Shown here: in pieces, positions 7,084-13,545 of the stretch
Position numbering within the stretch: position 1 is the stretch's first letter
How the letters are laid out: every line of letters starts with the position of its first letter
Origin: Thermoplasmata archaeon
GTDB taxonomy: Archaea > Thermoplasmatota > Thermoplasmata > RBG-16-68-12
DNA: 19,595 nucleotides
Direction of reading: 5' to 3'
Assembly (NCBI GenBank): GCA_021788795.1
Contig: JAJYKG010000010.1
Coordinates: 1 to 19,595, forward strand
Notes under the pieces: model-generated
The model's input: only the letters and a program-made list of their open reading frames with translations
Database searches by the model: none
What the model was told of the DNA's origin: nothing
Position numbers and translations under genes: made by a program

Positions 7084-7566
7084 ATGCCGACCCGGGCCGC
7101 GGTCTACGAGGCGGGCGCGGATCTGGAACCGTTCCAGGTCCTGGCCGGGGAGCACGCGCTCCTCCGCCTCCAGCTCACCCGCGCCCTCGACGCGGCGCGG
7201 GCGAATCCGCTCGGGTCCACGGCGAGACGAGCCCTCGCGGCCCTGTACGACGGCTTCCGCCTGCACCAGCGGCGGGAAGACCTCGTCCTGGTCCCCGCGT
7301 GCGAGCGCCTCTTTGGCGGCCGGGACGGGGCGGCCTCCGTCCTCCGGGACGAGCACGCCGCGATTCGCCGGGCCTTCACCGCCGCCTTGGCGAAGCCCGT
7401 CGGGCTCGGCTCCCTCTCCGTTCCCGCCCTGCACGAGCTCCATGGCCTCCTCGAAGCCCATTTCGTCCGCGAGGAACGGGTGCTCTTCCCCATGATGACC
7501 GCGCACCTCGCGCGCCGCGAGGCCGCGGACCTCGCGCGGCGGTTGCGTGCCACGCGGCTCGCGTGA
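7084..7566 (+). CDS. Hemerythrin-like (HHE cation-binding) protein
   Basis: A 160-residue four-helix protein with the full di-iron ligand set of the hemerythrin HHE family: His24 (GEHALLR), His61 and Glu65 (HQRRE), His91 (DEHAAIRR), and His126 and Glu130 (HFVRE). There is no signal peptide, so it should be cytoplasmic. I chose the ATG at 7084 because GAGGA lies just before it; a GTG at 7075 overlapping the upstream stop codon is possible. Five bases separate it from the nitrite reductase stop, so the two genes very likely share an mRNA. Family members bind O2 or NO, or repair iron-sulfur centres under nitrosative stress. Next to an NO-producing enzyme, NO handling or sensing is the natural guess, but this is inference from context. 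Confidence 0.88.
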   Translation: MPTRAAVYEAGADLEPFQVLAGEHALLRLQLTRALDAARANPLGSTARRALAALYDGFRLHQRREDLVLVPACERLFGGRDGAASVLRDEHAAIRRAFTAALAKPVGLGSLSVPALHELHGLLEAHFVREERVLFPMMTAHLARREAADLARRLRATRLA

Positions 7567-7578
7567 CCGGGGCCACAG

Positions 7579-7586
7579 CCTCTAAG
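7579..7586 (+). promoter_or_regulatory. Candidate TATA box of the RNase J gene
   Basis: The sequence cctctaag is an AT-richer island about 38 bp upstream of the GTG at 7621. It predicts a leader of roughly 10-12 nt. The GGAGGG at about 7602-7607 would fall at the edge of, or outside, that leader. Weak prediction. Confidence 0.3.
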
Positions 7587-7620
7587 CCGTGACCCGGCTA
7601 TCGGAGGGCCGGGGACTCGC

Positions 7621-8991
7621 GTGGCGAAGTCGCGACTCACGTTCTACGGCGGCATCAACGAGATCGGCGGCAACAAGTTCCTCCTCGAGGACGGGAGCTC
7701 GCGGATCTTCCTAGACTTCGGGAAGAACTTCGGCCGGGAGAAGCAATACTTCGACGAGCCCTGGATCACCCCGCGGAAGGAGGAGCACCTCCTGGCCCTC
7801 GGCATCCTGCCCAATCTGGACCGGATCTACAAGAAGGACGCCGCCGGCTCGCCCGGCGTGGACGCTGTCCTCCTGACCCACCCCCACACGGACCACTACG
7901 ATTCGATTCGCTGGCTGCGGAATGACATCCCTGCTCACATGACGGCCACCACGCGCGCCGTGATCTTGGCCCGGGAGTTCTCCGGGAGCACGGGTCCGTC
8001 GAAGGACTACCACATCGGGGACTGGACCAAGGAGGGCGGTCAGCAGGTCTACCGGCCCATGGAGACCCTCCAGCCCGCCAAGCCCATCCGCGTCGCCGGC
8101 CTGGAGACCACCGCGTTCCAGGTCGACCACTCTGTCCTCGGGTCCGTCGGCTACGTCGTCGAGACCTCGGCGGGCAACGTCGCGTACACGGGGGATTTCC
8201 GGCTCCACGGTACGCGCGGTGACGACACGCGGAAGTTCCTCCAGAAGGCGGCGGAGCACGAGCCCGCCGCCCTCCTGATCGAAGGAACCCACGTCACGGA
8301 GTCCAAGATCGAGTCCGAGGAAGAGGTCGAACGCAAAGTCACGAAAGTTGTCGAGGACACCCGCGGGCTCGTCGTCGCCGGGTTCGCTCCCGCGGACATG
8401 GACCGACTCAGCACGTTCCACAAGGCCGCGGTGGCCACGGACCGCACCCTGATCATGACGGAGAAGCAGGCGTTCATGCTCCACCAGCTCACGAGCCAAG
8501 GGCTCTTCGGCGACTTCGACCTGAAGTCCAAGAACGTCCTCATCTTCCGGAAGGAGCGGGCGCGGTCGGCCCGGTACCTCGACCTGCTCCAGGACACGTA
8601 CGGCGGCAAGGTCGTGGAGGCCCGGGACGTGAGGGGGTTGCAAGAGAGGGCCATCCTGGTCGCCGGCCTCCCGGACATGCTCGCGATGCCGGAGATCGAC
8701 CCCGCCCCCGGGAGCGTCTACATCCTCTCCTCGAGCGAGCCGTTCAACGAGGAGATGGAGATTTCCTACGACAAGCTCATGGAATGGCTGACCCGCTACG
8801 GCCTGCCCGTGTTCCAGGTGCACGCTTCCGGGCACGCCACGGCCCACGACCTGCGGCAGGCCGTCGAGACGATTCGCCCCAAACAGGTCTTCCTCGTCCA
8901 CACGGACCGGCCGGCCCTGTACGCGCGGTTCCTCGAGAAGCTCGGCTTCAACACGGTGAAGCCCATCGAGGGGACGCCGTACCCGGTCTGA
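7621..8991 (+). CDS. RNase J family metallo-beta-lactamase/beta-CASP ribonuclease
   Basis: A 456-residue beta-CASP metallo-beta-lactamase of the RNase J type, acting in RNA processing and 5'-3' decay in the cytoplasm. The N terminus carries the RNase J signature GGINEIGGNKF (10-20). Zinc and catalytic motifs are complete: THPHTDH (86-92), His170 in QVDHSVLGS, Asp192 in YTGDFR, motif A Glu221 in LLIEGTH, motif B His401/His405 in HASGH, and motif C His427 in FLVHTD. The stretch VVAGFAPADMDRL resembles the RNase J phosphate-binding region. Length is usual for archaeal RNase J, and there is no KH domain, which argues against the archaeal CPSF group. It starts with GTG 54 bp after the hemerythrin gene and is probably a separate transcript. 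It converges on the CLC gene with 23 bp between stops. Confidence 0.87.
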   Translation: MAKSRLTFYGGINEIGGNKFLLEDGSSRIFLDFGKNFGREKQYFDEPWITPRKEEHLLALGILPNLDRIYKKDAAGSPGVDAVLLTHPHTDHYDSIRWLRNDIPAHMTATTRAVILAREFSGSTGPSKDYHIGDWTKEGGQQVYRPMETLQPAKPIRVAGLETTAFQVDHSVLGSVGYVVETSAGNVAYTGDFRLHGTRGDDTRKFLQKAAEHEPAALLIEGTHVTESKIESEEEVERKVTKVVEDTRGLVVAGFAPADMDRLSTFHKAAVATDRTLIMTEKQAFMLHQLTSQGLFGDFDLKSKNVLIFRKERARSARYLDLLQDTYGGKVVEARDVRGLQERAILVAGLPDMLAMPEIDPAPGSVYILSSSEPFNEEMEISYDKLMEWLTRYGLPVFQVHASGHATAHDLRQAVETIRPKQVFLVHTDRPALYARFLEKLGFNTVKPIEGTPYPV

Positions 8992-9014
8992 CGGGATTCC
9001 CCGCGGCCCCGGAG

Positions 9015-10772
9015 TCAGAGCCCTTCTTCCGCGCGGTCCACGGCCCGGAGGATGTCGAGGCGTGTGATGATCCCGAGGAGCTTCCGGCCCGGACCCAGGA
9101 CGACCATCCGTGTGACCTGGAGACCGTTCATCGCCTCGAACACCTCGTGGGCCGGAGCATCCCCGCCGATGGCCTCGAAGTGGGACTGCATGACTTGGGA
9201 GATGGGTGCCGTGGGCGACCTCGCGGCGAGATTCCGGAGGTCCCGCCGGTACGCGAGGCCCAGGACTCTGCCCTGAGCGTCGACGATTGGATAGGAGAAG
9301 TGGCTGTCCTCTTCGACCCGCGCCTGCGTCTCGGCCGCGGTCGTTTCCGGGCGGAAGGAGACGACGGAGCCCACCATCACGTCCTGCACGCGCTTCCCGG
9401 CCAGCAGCGAGAGGTCGATGGGCGCGGCCCTCCGCGTGATCTGGGCGCGGTAGAGCGTGTGCTCTCCTGCGACCGAGTAGCTGATGACCGTCGCGAGGAT
9501 GAGCGGGATCAGGACGGAGAATCCGCCCACCATCTCGGTGAGCATGACCGCGCTCGAGATGGGCGTCTTCGTCGCGGCGGCGAGGACCGCCCCCATCCCG
9601 ACGAGGACGAGGACCGCCGGCGAGTACGGGAAGCCGAAGGCGGTGAGGACGAGCCCCAGGAGCGTGCCGAGGGTGGCTCCCACGAAGAGGCTCGGAGTCA
9701 GGACCCCGCCGCTTCCCCCGCTCCCGATGGTGAAGGACGTGGCCACAATCTTCACGAAGAGGATGGCCGCAAGGGCGAGGAACAGGAACTCGAGGCCTGT
9801 CACGGAGGTCCACAGCAACGGGACTGCGGCCAGATTCGCCGTGACGAGGGTCTGGTCCCAGGCGTAGCCCAAACCCAGGATGGAAGGGAACACGACGCCG
9901 AGGAGACCGCAGAGAAGGCCGCCCATCGTCGTCTTCGCGACGAACGGCAACTTCAGTTTCGAGAAGCCATCGCTAATCCAGAAGAACCCGCGAACGAAGA
10001 CGACGGCGACCAGGCCGGACAGGAGGCCGAGGGCCATGTACAGGAGGATGTGGGCGGCGTCGAAGCGAGGCTGCGCGGTGAGGTTCGCGAAGATGGGAAT
10101 GAAACCGTTGGGCGTCGTGGACGCGAAGACCAGATAGGAAACGGTGGACGCGATGAGCGCCGGGATGGCCGCCCCGTGCTCCAGATCGTTCTTGTACGGG
10201 GTCTCTAGGGCGAAGAGGGCGCCGCCGAGCGGGGCCTTGAAGATTGCGCTGAACCCCGCGGCTGCGCCGGCGAGGACGAAGGTCCGCAGGTCGCTCCGGC
10301 GGAGGCCCATCTGGCGGCCGAGGATGGACGCGGTGCCCGCGCCGATCTCCCCGACGGGCCCCTCGGGTCCCGCGCTGCCCCCGGTCCCGATCGTGAGGGC
10401 CGAGACGATTAGCTTGACGGGCGGCACGACGGACCGGATGCGCCCGCTCTCGAAATGCACGGCACGGATGACCTCGTCCATTCCTTGGCCTGCGGCTTCC
10501 TTGGCGAAGAAAGGGATGATGAAGCCGACCGCAAGACCGCCGACCGTCGGGAGGAGGAAGATCAGGTACCAGGGCACGAGGGGCGGCGATGGGTAGAACG
10601 CTCCGGTCACGAGGTTCAGCGCGTAGTAGAAGAGGACCGTCGCGAGACCCACGGCGAGCCCGATCAGCACGGAGAGAGGGATCCACTTCCGGGCGAACTC
10701 CCGGAAGGAAGTCGGGAAGAATTCGCCGAGCCCCTGGTCGAGGGCCCGGTGCCAGCGGGTTGACGCCCCCAT
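9015..10772 (-). CDS. CLC-family chloride channel/antiporter with C-terminal CBS pair
   Basis: A 585-residue CLC protein moving chloride or another anion across the membrane. About 445 residues of membrane core precede two CBS domains (about 463-515 and 524-580) that usually bind nucleotides and gate transport. The gating glutamate is kept in GPEGP (Glu137), and GSGGSGGVLTPSLF (350-363) matches the second anion-binding region. Two positions are unusual. The first selectivity loop reads GQGMDE (95-100) where GSGIPE or GHGVPE is typical. The position of the proton glutamate (E203 in the E. coli protein) is Thr191, judged by eye. The start at 10772 has GGAG seven bases upstream. A longer upstream reading frame overlaps the flavin reductase gene in another frame and is rejected. 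It lies 34 bp downstream of the flavin reductase gene on the same strand. Confidence 0.9.
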   Translation of the reverse strand: MGASTRWHRALDQGLGEFFPTSFREFARKWIPLSVLIGLAVGLATVLFYYALNLVTGAFYPSPPLVPWYLIFLLPTVGGLAVGFIIPFFAKEAAGQGMDEVIRAVHFESGRIRSVVPPVKLIVSALTIGTGGSAGPEGPVGEIGAGTASILGRQMGLRRSDLRTFVLAGAAAGFSAIFKAPLGGALFALETPYKNDLEHGAAIPALIASTVSYLVFASTTPNGFIPIFANLTAQPRFDAAHILLYMALGLLSGLVAVVFVRGFFWISDGFSKLKLPFVAKTTMGGLLCGLLGVVFPSILGLGYAWDQTLVTANLAAVPLLWTSVTGLEFLFLALAAILFVKIVATSFTIGSGGSGGVLTPSLFVGATLGTLLGLVLTAFGFPYSPAVLVLVGMGAVLAAATKTPISSAVMLTEMVGGFSVLIPLILATVISYSVAGEHTLYRAQITRRAAPIDLSLLAGKRVQDVMVGSVVSFRPETTAAETQARVEEDSHFSYPIVDAQGRVLGLAYRRDLRNLAARSPTAPISQVMQSHFEAIGGDAPAHEVFEAMNGLQVTRMVVLGPGRKLLGIITRLDILRAVDRAEEGL

Positions 10773-10802
10773 GGATCTCCGGAGGGTCCGCGAGTGGATT
10801 GC

Positions 10803-10811
10803 AGTATTAAG
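10803..10811 (-). promoter_or_regulatory. TATA-like element of the CLC gene, overlapping an upstream stop codon
   Basis: On the minus strand the sequence is ggacttaatactgc, centred about 35 bp from the CLC start at 10772. The TAA in its middle is also the stop codon of the flavin reductase gene. The predicted start site near 10780 would leave only a very short leader around the GGAG sequence. Confidence 0.4.
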
Positions 10812-11613
10812 TCCTTGGCCCTCGCGGAGCCCGGGCAGCCGAGACGCCGACGTGGGCGCGCCCCACGAGTCCTGCCGAGCGGACGACGACCGTCCACGGC
10901 CCGGGGTCCTCCGAGGCGGGGATCCGGGTCTCCGCATGGAAGGTACCGTCGCGCGCCGTTACCGTGGACGCAGCCGAGACGGTGCGATCTTGGGGGTCCC
11001 GCACTTCGACCTGGACGGGCTGTGCCTCCCGTGGCTCCGCGGTGAGCTCACCCACCACGGTCAGCTGCCCTCCCGGCCCCGCCTCCATCGGCGTGGCGGC
11101 CACGATGACTCGCGGTATGCGCGGGATCCGCTCCCCGAGGCGGCGGGACCCGCGGTGCAGGACGAGGGGCGCCTTCTCCGGATCGACGGAGAACTCGACG
11201 ACCTCGCCCAGGAAGGCCGTGTGGTCTCCTGCGGGATAGTGGGCGACGAGGCGGCACTCGGCGTTCAGGAGTGCGCCGCGGATCAAGGGGGCCCGGATGC
11301 GCTTGCTCGGAAAAGTCTCGAACACGTCGCTCGAGAGCTTGTCCGTGTCCGCCTTGGAGTAGTGCCCCGCGAGCCCCATCGCCGCGGCCTGGTCCTCCGC
11401 CAGCAGGCTGACGCCGAACTCCTTCGACTCGAGCACCATGTCGTGCGTCCGGTTCCGGGGGTCGATGGCCACGAGGATGAGGAACGGGTGGTAGGAGACG
11501 TTGAAGGTCCACTCCGCCGCCATCACGTTCGGGCCCCGGGGGCCGTCCGTCGTGATCAGGGCGCAGGTGGTCGTGAACGCACGGAACGCGTTACGCAGTT
11601 CGCCGGAGGACAT
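10807..11613 (-). CDS. Flavin reductase-like FMN-binding protein with C-terminal Ig-like extension
   Basis: A 268-residue protein. Residues 1-170 match the flavin reductase/flavoredoxin fold: RNAFRAFTTTCALITT (7-22), an FMN-binding strand region PNVMAAEWTFNVSYHP (28-43), then DPRNRTHDMV (51-60) and GEVVEFSVD. Such enzymes reduce FMN with NAD(P)H or bind it for oxidoreduction, often supplying flavin monooxygenases. Residues about 171-255 are different: a beta-rich stretch with QLTVVGEL, PVQVEVRDPQ and GPWTVVVRS that resembles Ig-like or macroglobulin-type sandwich domains, which is unexpected on a cytoplasmic enzyme. No signal peptide is present. The ATG at 11613 is preceded by AGGGA and by a TATA-like ctaaag at good distance. 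It is divergent from the flavin amine oxidase and upstream of CLC. Confidence 0.82.
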   Translation of the reverse strand: MSSGELRNAFRAFTTTCALITTDGPRGPNVMAAEWTFNVSYHPFLILVAIDPRNRTHDMVLESKEFGVSLLAEDQAAAMGLAGHYSKADTDKLSSDVFETFPSKRIRAPLIRGALLNAECRLVAHYPAGDHTAFLGEVVEFSVDPEKAPLVLHRGSRRLGERIPRIPRVIVAATPMEAGPGGQLTVVGELTAEPREAQPVQVEVRDPQDRTVSAASTVTARDGTFHAETRIPASEDPGPWTVVVRSAGLVGRAHVGVSAARAPRGPRT

Positions 11614-11650
11614 CGTCTTCCCTCGCTTCGGCTTCCCTAGACGGCCCGGC

Positions 11651-11658
11651 ACTTTAGC
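11651..11658 (-). promoter_or_regulatory. Candidate TATA box of the flavin reductase gene
   Basis: On the minus strand cgctaaag is centred about 42 bp from the start at 11613. It predicts a start site near 11630 and a leader of about 15 nt that would include the GAGGGA ribosome-binding sequence. It shares a 120-bp divergent region with the amine oxidase promoter. Confidence 0.45.
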
Positions 11659-11700
11659 GATTCCCGTTTACGAATTCCAGTCACACGGCGGGGAGGGAGC

Positions 11701-11708
11701 GTTATATC
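11701..11708 (+). promoter_or_regulatory. TATA box of the amine oxidase gene
   Basis: The sequence gttatatc is centred about 29 bp before the ATG at 11734. The predicted start site is within a few bases of the ATG. A GGGGAGGG stretch at about 11725-11732 would then lie mostly upstream of the transcript, so leaderless initiation is likely despite the apparent ribosome-binding site. Confidence 0.55.
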
Positions 11709-11733
11709 CCGCCGGGACGTCCCCGGGGAGGGC

Positions 11734-13071
11734 ATGGCCGAGTTCCACGACGTCGTCGTCATCGGCGCGGGGATGGCAGGCCTCGCCTGCTCGCAGCGCC
11801 TCCAGCAGGCGGGCGTGGACTTCCTTGTCCTCGAGGCCGCGGACCGCGTCGGCGGCCGCGTCCAGACGAATTCCAGTCTGGGCGGCGGGCGCCCCTTCGA
11901 GATCGGAGCGCTCATGATCCATGGGACCCAGGTGGTCACGCACGCGTGGCTGCGGGAGTTCGGCCTCCACGCGCGCCCGCTTCCGACGACGAAACGCGCG
12001 CGGTTCTGGCGAGACGGCCATCTGGAGCGGCTGCCCCTACCGGGGAACCTCCTCCACCGGACGATCGGCCTCCGCGCGTTCTACCAGGGCGCGTTCATCC
12101 TTCCGAAGCGCCTCTCCGCGTACGACGGCCCGGACGTGTCCCTCGCGGAGTGGCTGGCGAGACAGGACGCCCTTCCGGGCGCGAAGCTCCTCGTGAACCT
12201 GCTGTACGCCCACGCGTCCGCGGCCGACGCCGACGCCCTCGGAGTCCGCGGCCCCGCTGAGGAGACCGCGCTGGCCTCCGAGGAGTTCGGCTACCGCAAC
12301 TTCCAAGTGGTGGAGGGCTACGACGCCCTGGTGTCGCGCCGTGCCGCGCCGCTCATGGACCGCATCCGTCTGCGGACGATTGTGACCGCCATCGGGCGCT
12401 GGGCCGGAGGAGTCCGCATCGATACGATGGGCCCCGACGGCCTTGGGGGAGAGGTCCGCGCGAAGCGGGCGGTGATCACGTTGCCTCTGGGCGTCCTCCA
12501 GGCCGAGACGGTCGCCTTCGACCCGCCGCTCCCGGAGGCGAAGCGGGACGCCATCCGCGCGATCGCCTTCGGCGACGCGATGGTCATCCTCCTGCGGCTC
12601 CGGGACAGCGATCTCGCGGCTCGCTTGGGCGACTTCGGGCTCCTATGGGGCGAAGGGCCGACGAGCTTCCACCGCCCCTATGTCGGGACGCATCATCCGC
12701 CGGACATCCTCGACGGCTTCCTCGTGGGCCGGGAAGCGCGGCGGCGGGCCACCCTCTCCGATGATGAGGTGCGGGACCTGACCCTCGAGGACCTGCGGGC
12801 CATCCTGCCCCCCTCGGTCCGCGTCGGCCAGGTGGACGGCTACGCCTGCAGCCGCTGGCCCGTCCACCCGTTCGTCCGCGGCGGCTACTCCTTCCTCCCT
12901 CCGGGAGGGACGGTAGACCACCGCCGGGCCCTTGCCGCACCCGTGGACGGCGTCCTGTTCTTCGCCGGAGAGGCGACGCACACGCACGGCGAGCCCGCGA
13001 CCGTCCACGGGGCCATCGAGACCGGATACCGGGCCGCGTCGGAAGCGATCGAGAGCCTGCGGCGTCCCTGA
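11734..13071 (+). CDS. Flavin-containing amine oxidase family protein
   Basis: A 445-residue FAD-dependent oxidoreductase of the monoamine/polyamine oxidase family. The N-terminal dinucleotide fold is VVVIGAGMAGLACSQRL (7-23) with the ribose-binding glutamate Glu34 in VLEAADRVGGR. The C-terminal FAD signature is FFAGEATHTHGEPATVHGA (409-427), preceded by a YSFLPPG segment. Length is normal. The covalent-flavin cysteine of mammalian MAO is absent, so FAD should be bound non-covalently. The protein lacks a signal peptide. Substrate could be a polyamine, an amino acid or a prenyl/carotenoid-type compound; the sequence does not decide. It is divergent from the flavin reductase gene across a 120-bp region with a TATA box for each. 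It converges with the next gene, 9 bp between stops. Confidence 0.85.
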   Translation: MAEFHDVVVIGAGMAGLACSQRLQQAGVDFLVLEAADRVGGRVQTNSSLGGGRPFEIGALMIHGTQVVTHAWLREFGLHARPLPTTKRARFWRDGHLERLPLPGNLLHRTIGLRAFYQGAFILPKRLSAYDGPDVSLAEWLARQDALPGAKLLVNLLYAHASAADADALGVRGPAEETALASEEFGYRNFQVVEGYDALVSRRAAPLMDRIRLRTIVTAIGRWAGGVRIDTMGPDGLGGEVRAKRAVITLPLGVLQAETVAFDPPLPEAKRDAIRAIAFGDAMVILLRLRDSDLAARLGDFGLLWGEGPTSFHRPYVGTHHPPDILDGFLVGREARRRATLSDDEVRDLTLEDLRAILPPSVRVGQVDGYACSRWPVHPFVRGGYSFLPPGGTVDHRRALAAPVDGVLFFAGEATHTHGEPATVHGAIETGYRAASEAIESLRRP

Positions 13072-13080
13072 GGACGACGG

Positions 13081-13413
13081 TCACTTGCCCTTCGACAGGT
13101 ACCGCGTCGTCTCGAGCTGGATCGTCTCCTTGCGGGCGCGGTCCACCTCGGAGATGAGGTCCACGGCGTGCTTCAGGTTGCGGTGGCTGCCCGAGATGCC
13201 CCAGAGGCCCAGCAGAATCAGCGCCACGGAGACGACGTAGGCCACGGTCGAGGTGAGGGCGCTCGCGGACGCGTTCTTCAGGGTGTCCGCGACGGACGCG
13301 CCGAAGAGGATGAGGACGCCCAGCCCGACGCCGACGATGAAGATGACCGACCAGAAGACGATCTGGGCCACCCGGCGGCCCACATGGGCCTGGCTGCTGG
13401 CGGAGGCGCTCAT
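13081..13413 (-). CDS. Small two-helix membrane protein of unknown function
   Basis: A 110-residue protein I do not recognise. It has two membrane segments, about residues 15-38 (IVFWSVIFIVGVGLGVLIL) and 55-74 (TSTVAYVVSVALILLGLWGI), joined by a short polar loop. A charged C-terminal tail of about 35 residues (78-110) is probably a cytoplasmic helix. The start at 13413 fits a TATA-like ctttaag about 33 bp upstream; there is no strong ribosome-binding site. A longer open frame continues upstream only because of the high GC content and runs antisense to the molybdoenzyme gene, so it is discounted. Divergent from that molybdoenzyme gene, it could be related to it, but nothing shows this directly. 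Confidence 0.7.
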   Translation of the reverse strand: MSASASSQAHVGRRVAQIVFWSVIFIVGVGLGVLILFGASVADTLKNASASALTSTVAYVVSVALILLGLWGISGSHRNLKHAVDLISEVDRARKETIQLETTRYLSKGK

Positions 13414-13440
13414 CGGACCGCCGCAAACGAGTTTCCTGAA

Positions 13441-13451
13441 CCTACTTAAAG
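13441..13451 (-). promoter_or_regulatory. TATA box of the 110-aa membrane protein gene
   Basis: The sequence reads ctttaagtagg on the minus strand, centred about 33 bp from the start at 13413. It matches the CTTAAG-type elements elsewhere in the window. On the plus strand it is about 100 bp from the molybdoenzyme start, too far to explain that gene without a long leader. Confidence 0.5.
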
Positions 13452-13480
13452 GATTCTGCGTGAGATTCCATGGAGGGAAT

Positions 13481-13501
13481 GCAGGCCCCCCTCTGGCCTG
13501 C
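13481..13501. repeat. 7-bp inverted repeat upstream of the molybdoenzyme gene
   Basis: GCAGGCC (13481-13487) and GGCCTGC (13495-13501) are exact inverted copies around a seven-base pyrimidine loop. The element lies 45 bp before the GTG at 13546 in a 132-bp divergent region. It may be an operator or an RNA hairpin, but 7-bp repeats arise readily by chance at this base composition. Confidence 0.3.
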
Positions 13502-13545
13502 GCAATCGGGCAAACGTTCTTGCCTCGCGCCCCTGTCGGCGGGGC

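Noticed and set aside
7580..7600. A short agccg/cggct inverted repeat before the RNase J gene
   Set aside because: Only five pairs in a GC-rich spacer; expected by chance.
7711..9813. A 700-codon minus-strand open frame across RNase J and the CLC gene
   Set aside because: It is low-complexity Arg/Gly/Pro/Asp-rich translation and overlaps two well-supported genes; a high-GC shadow.
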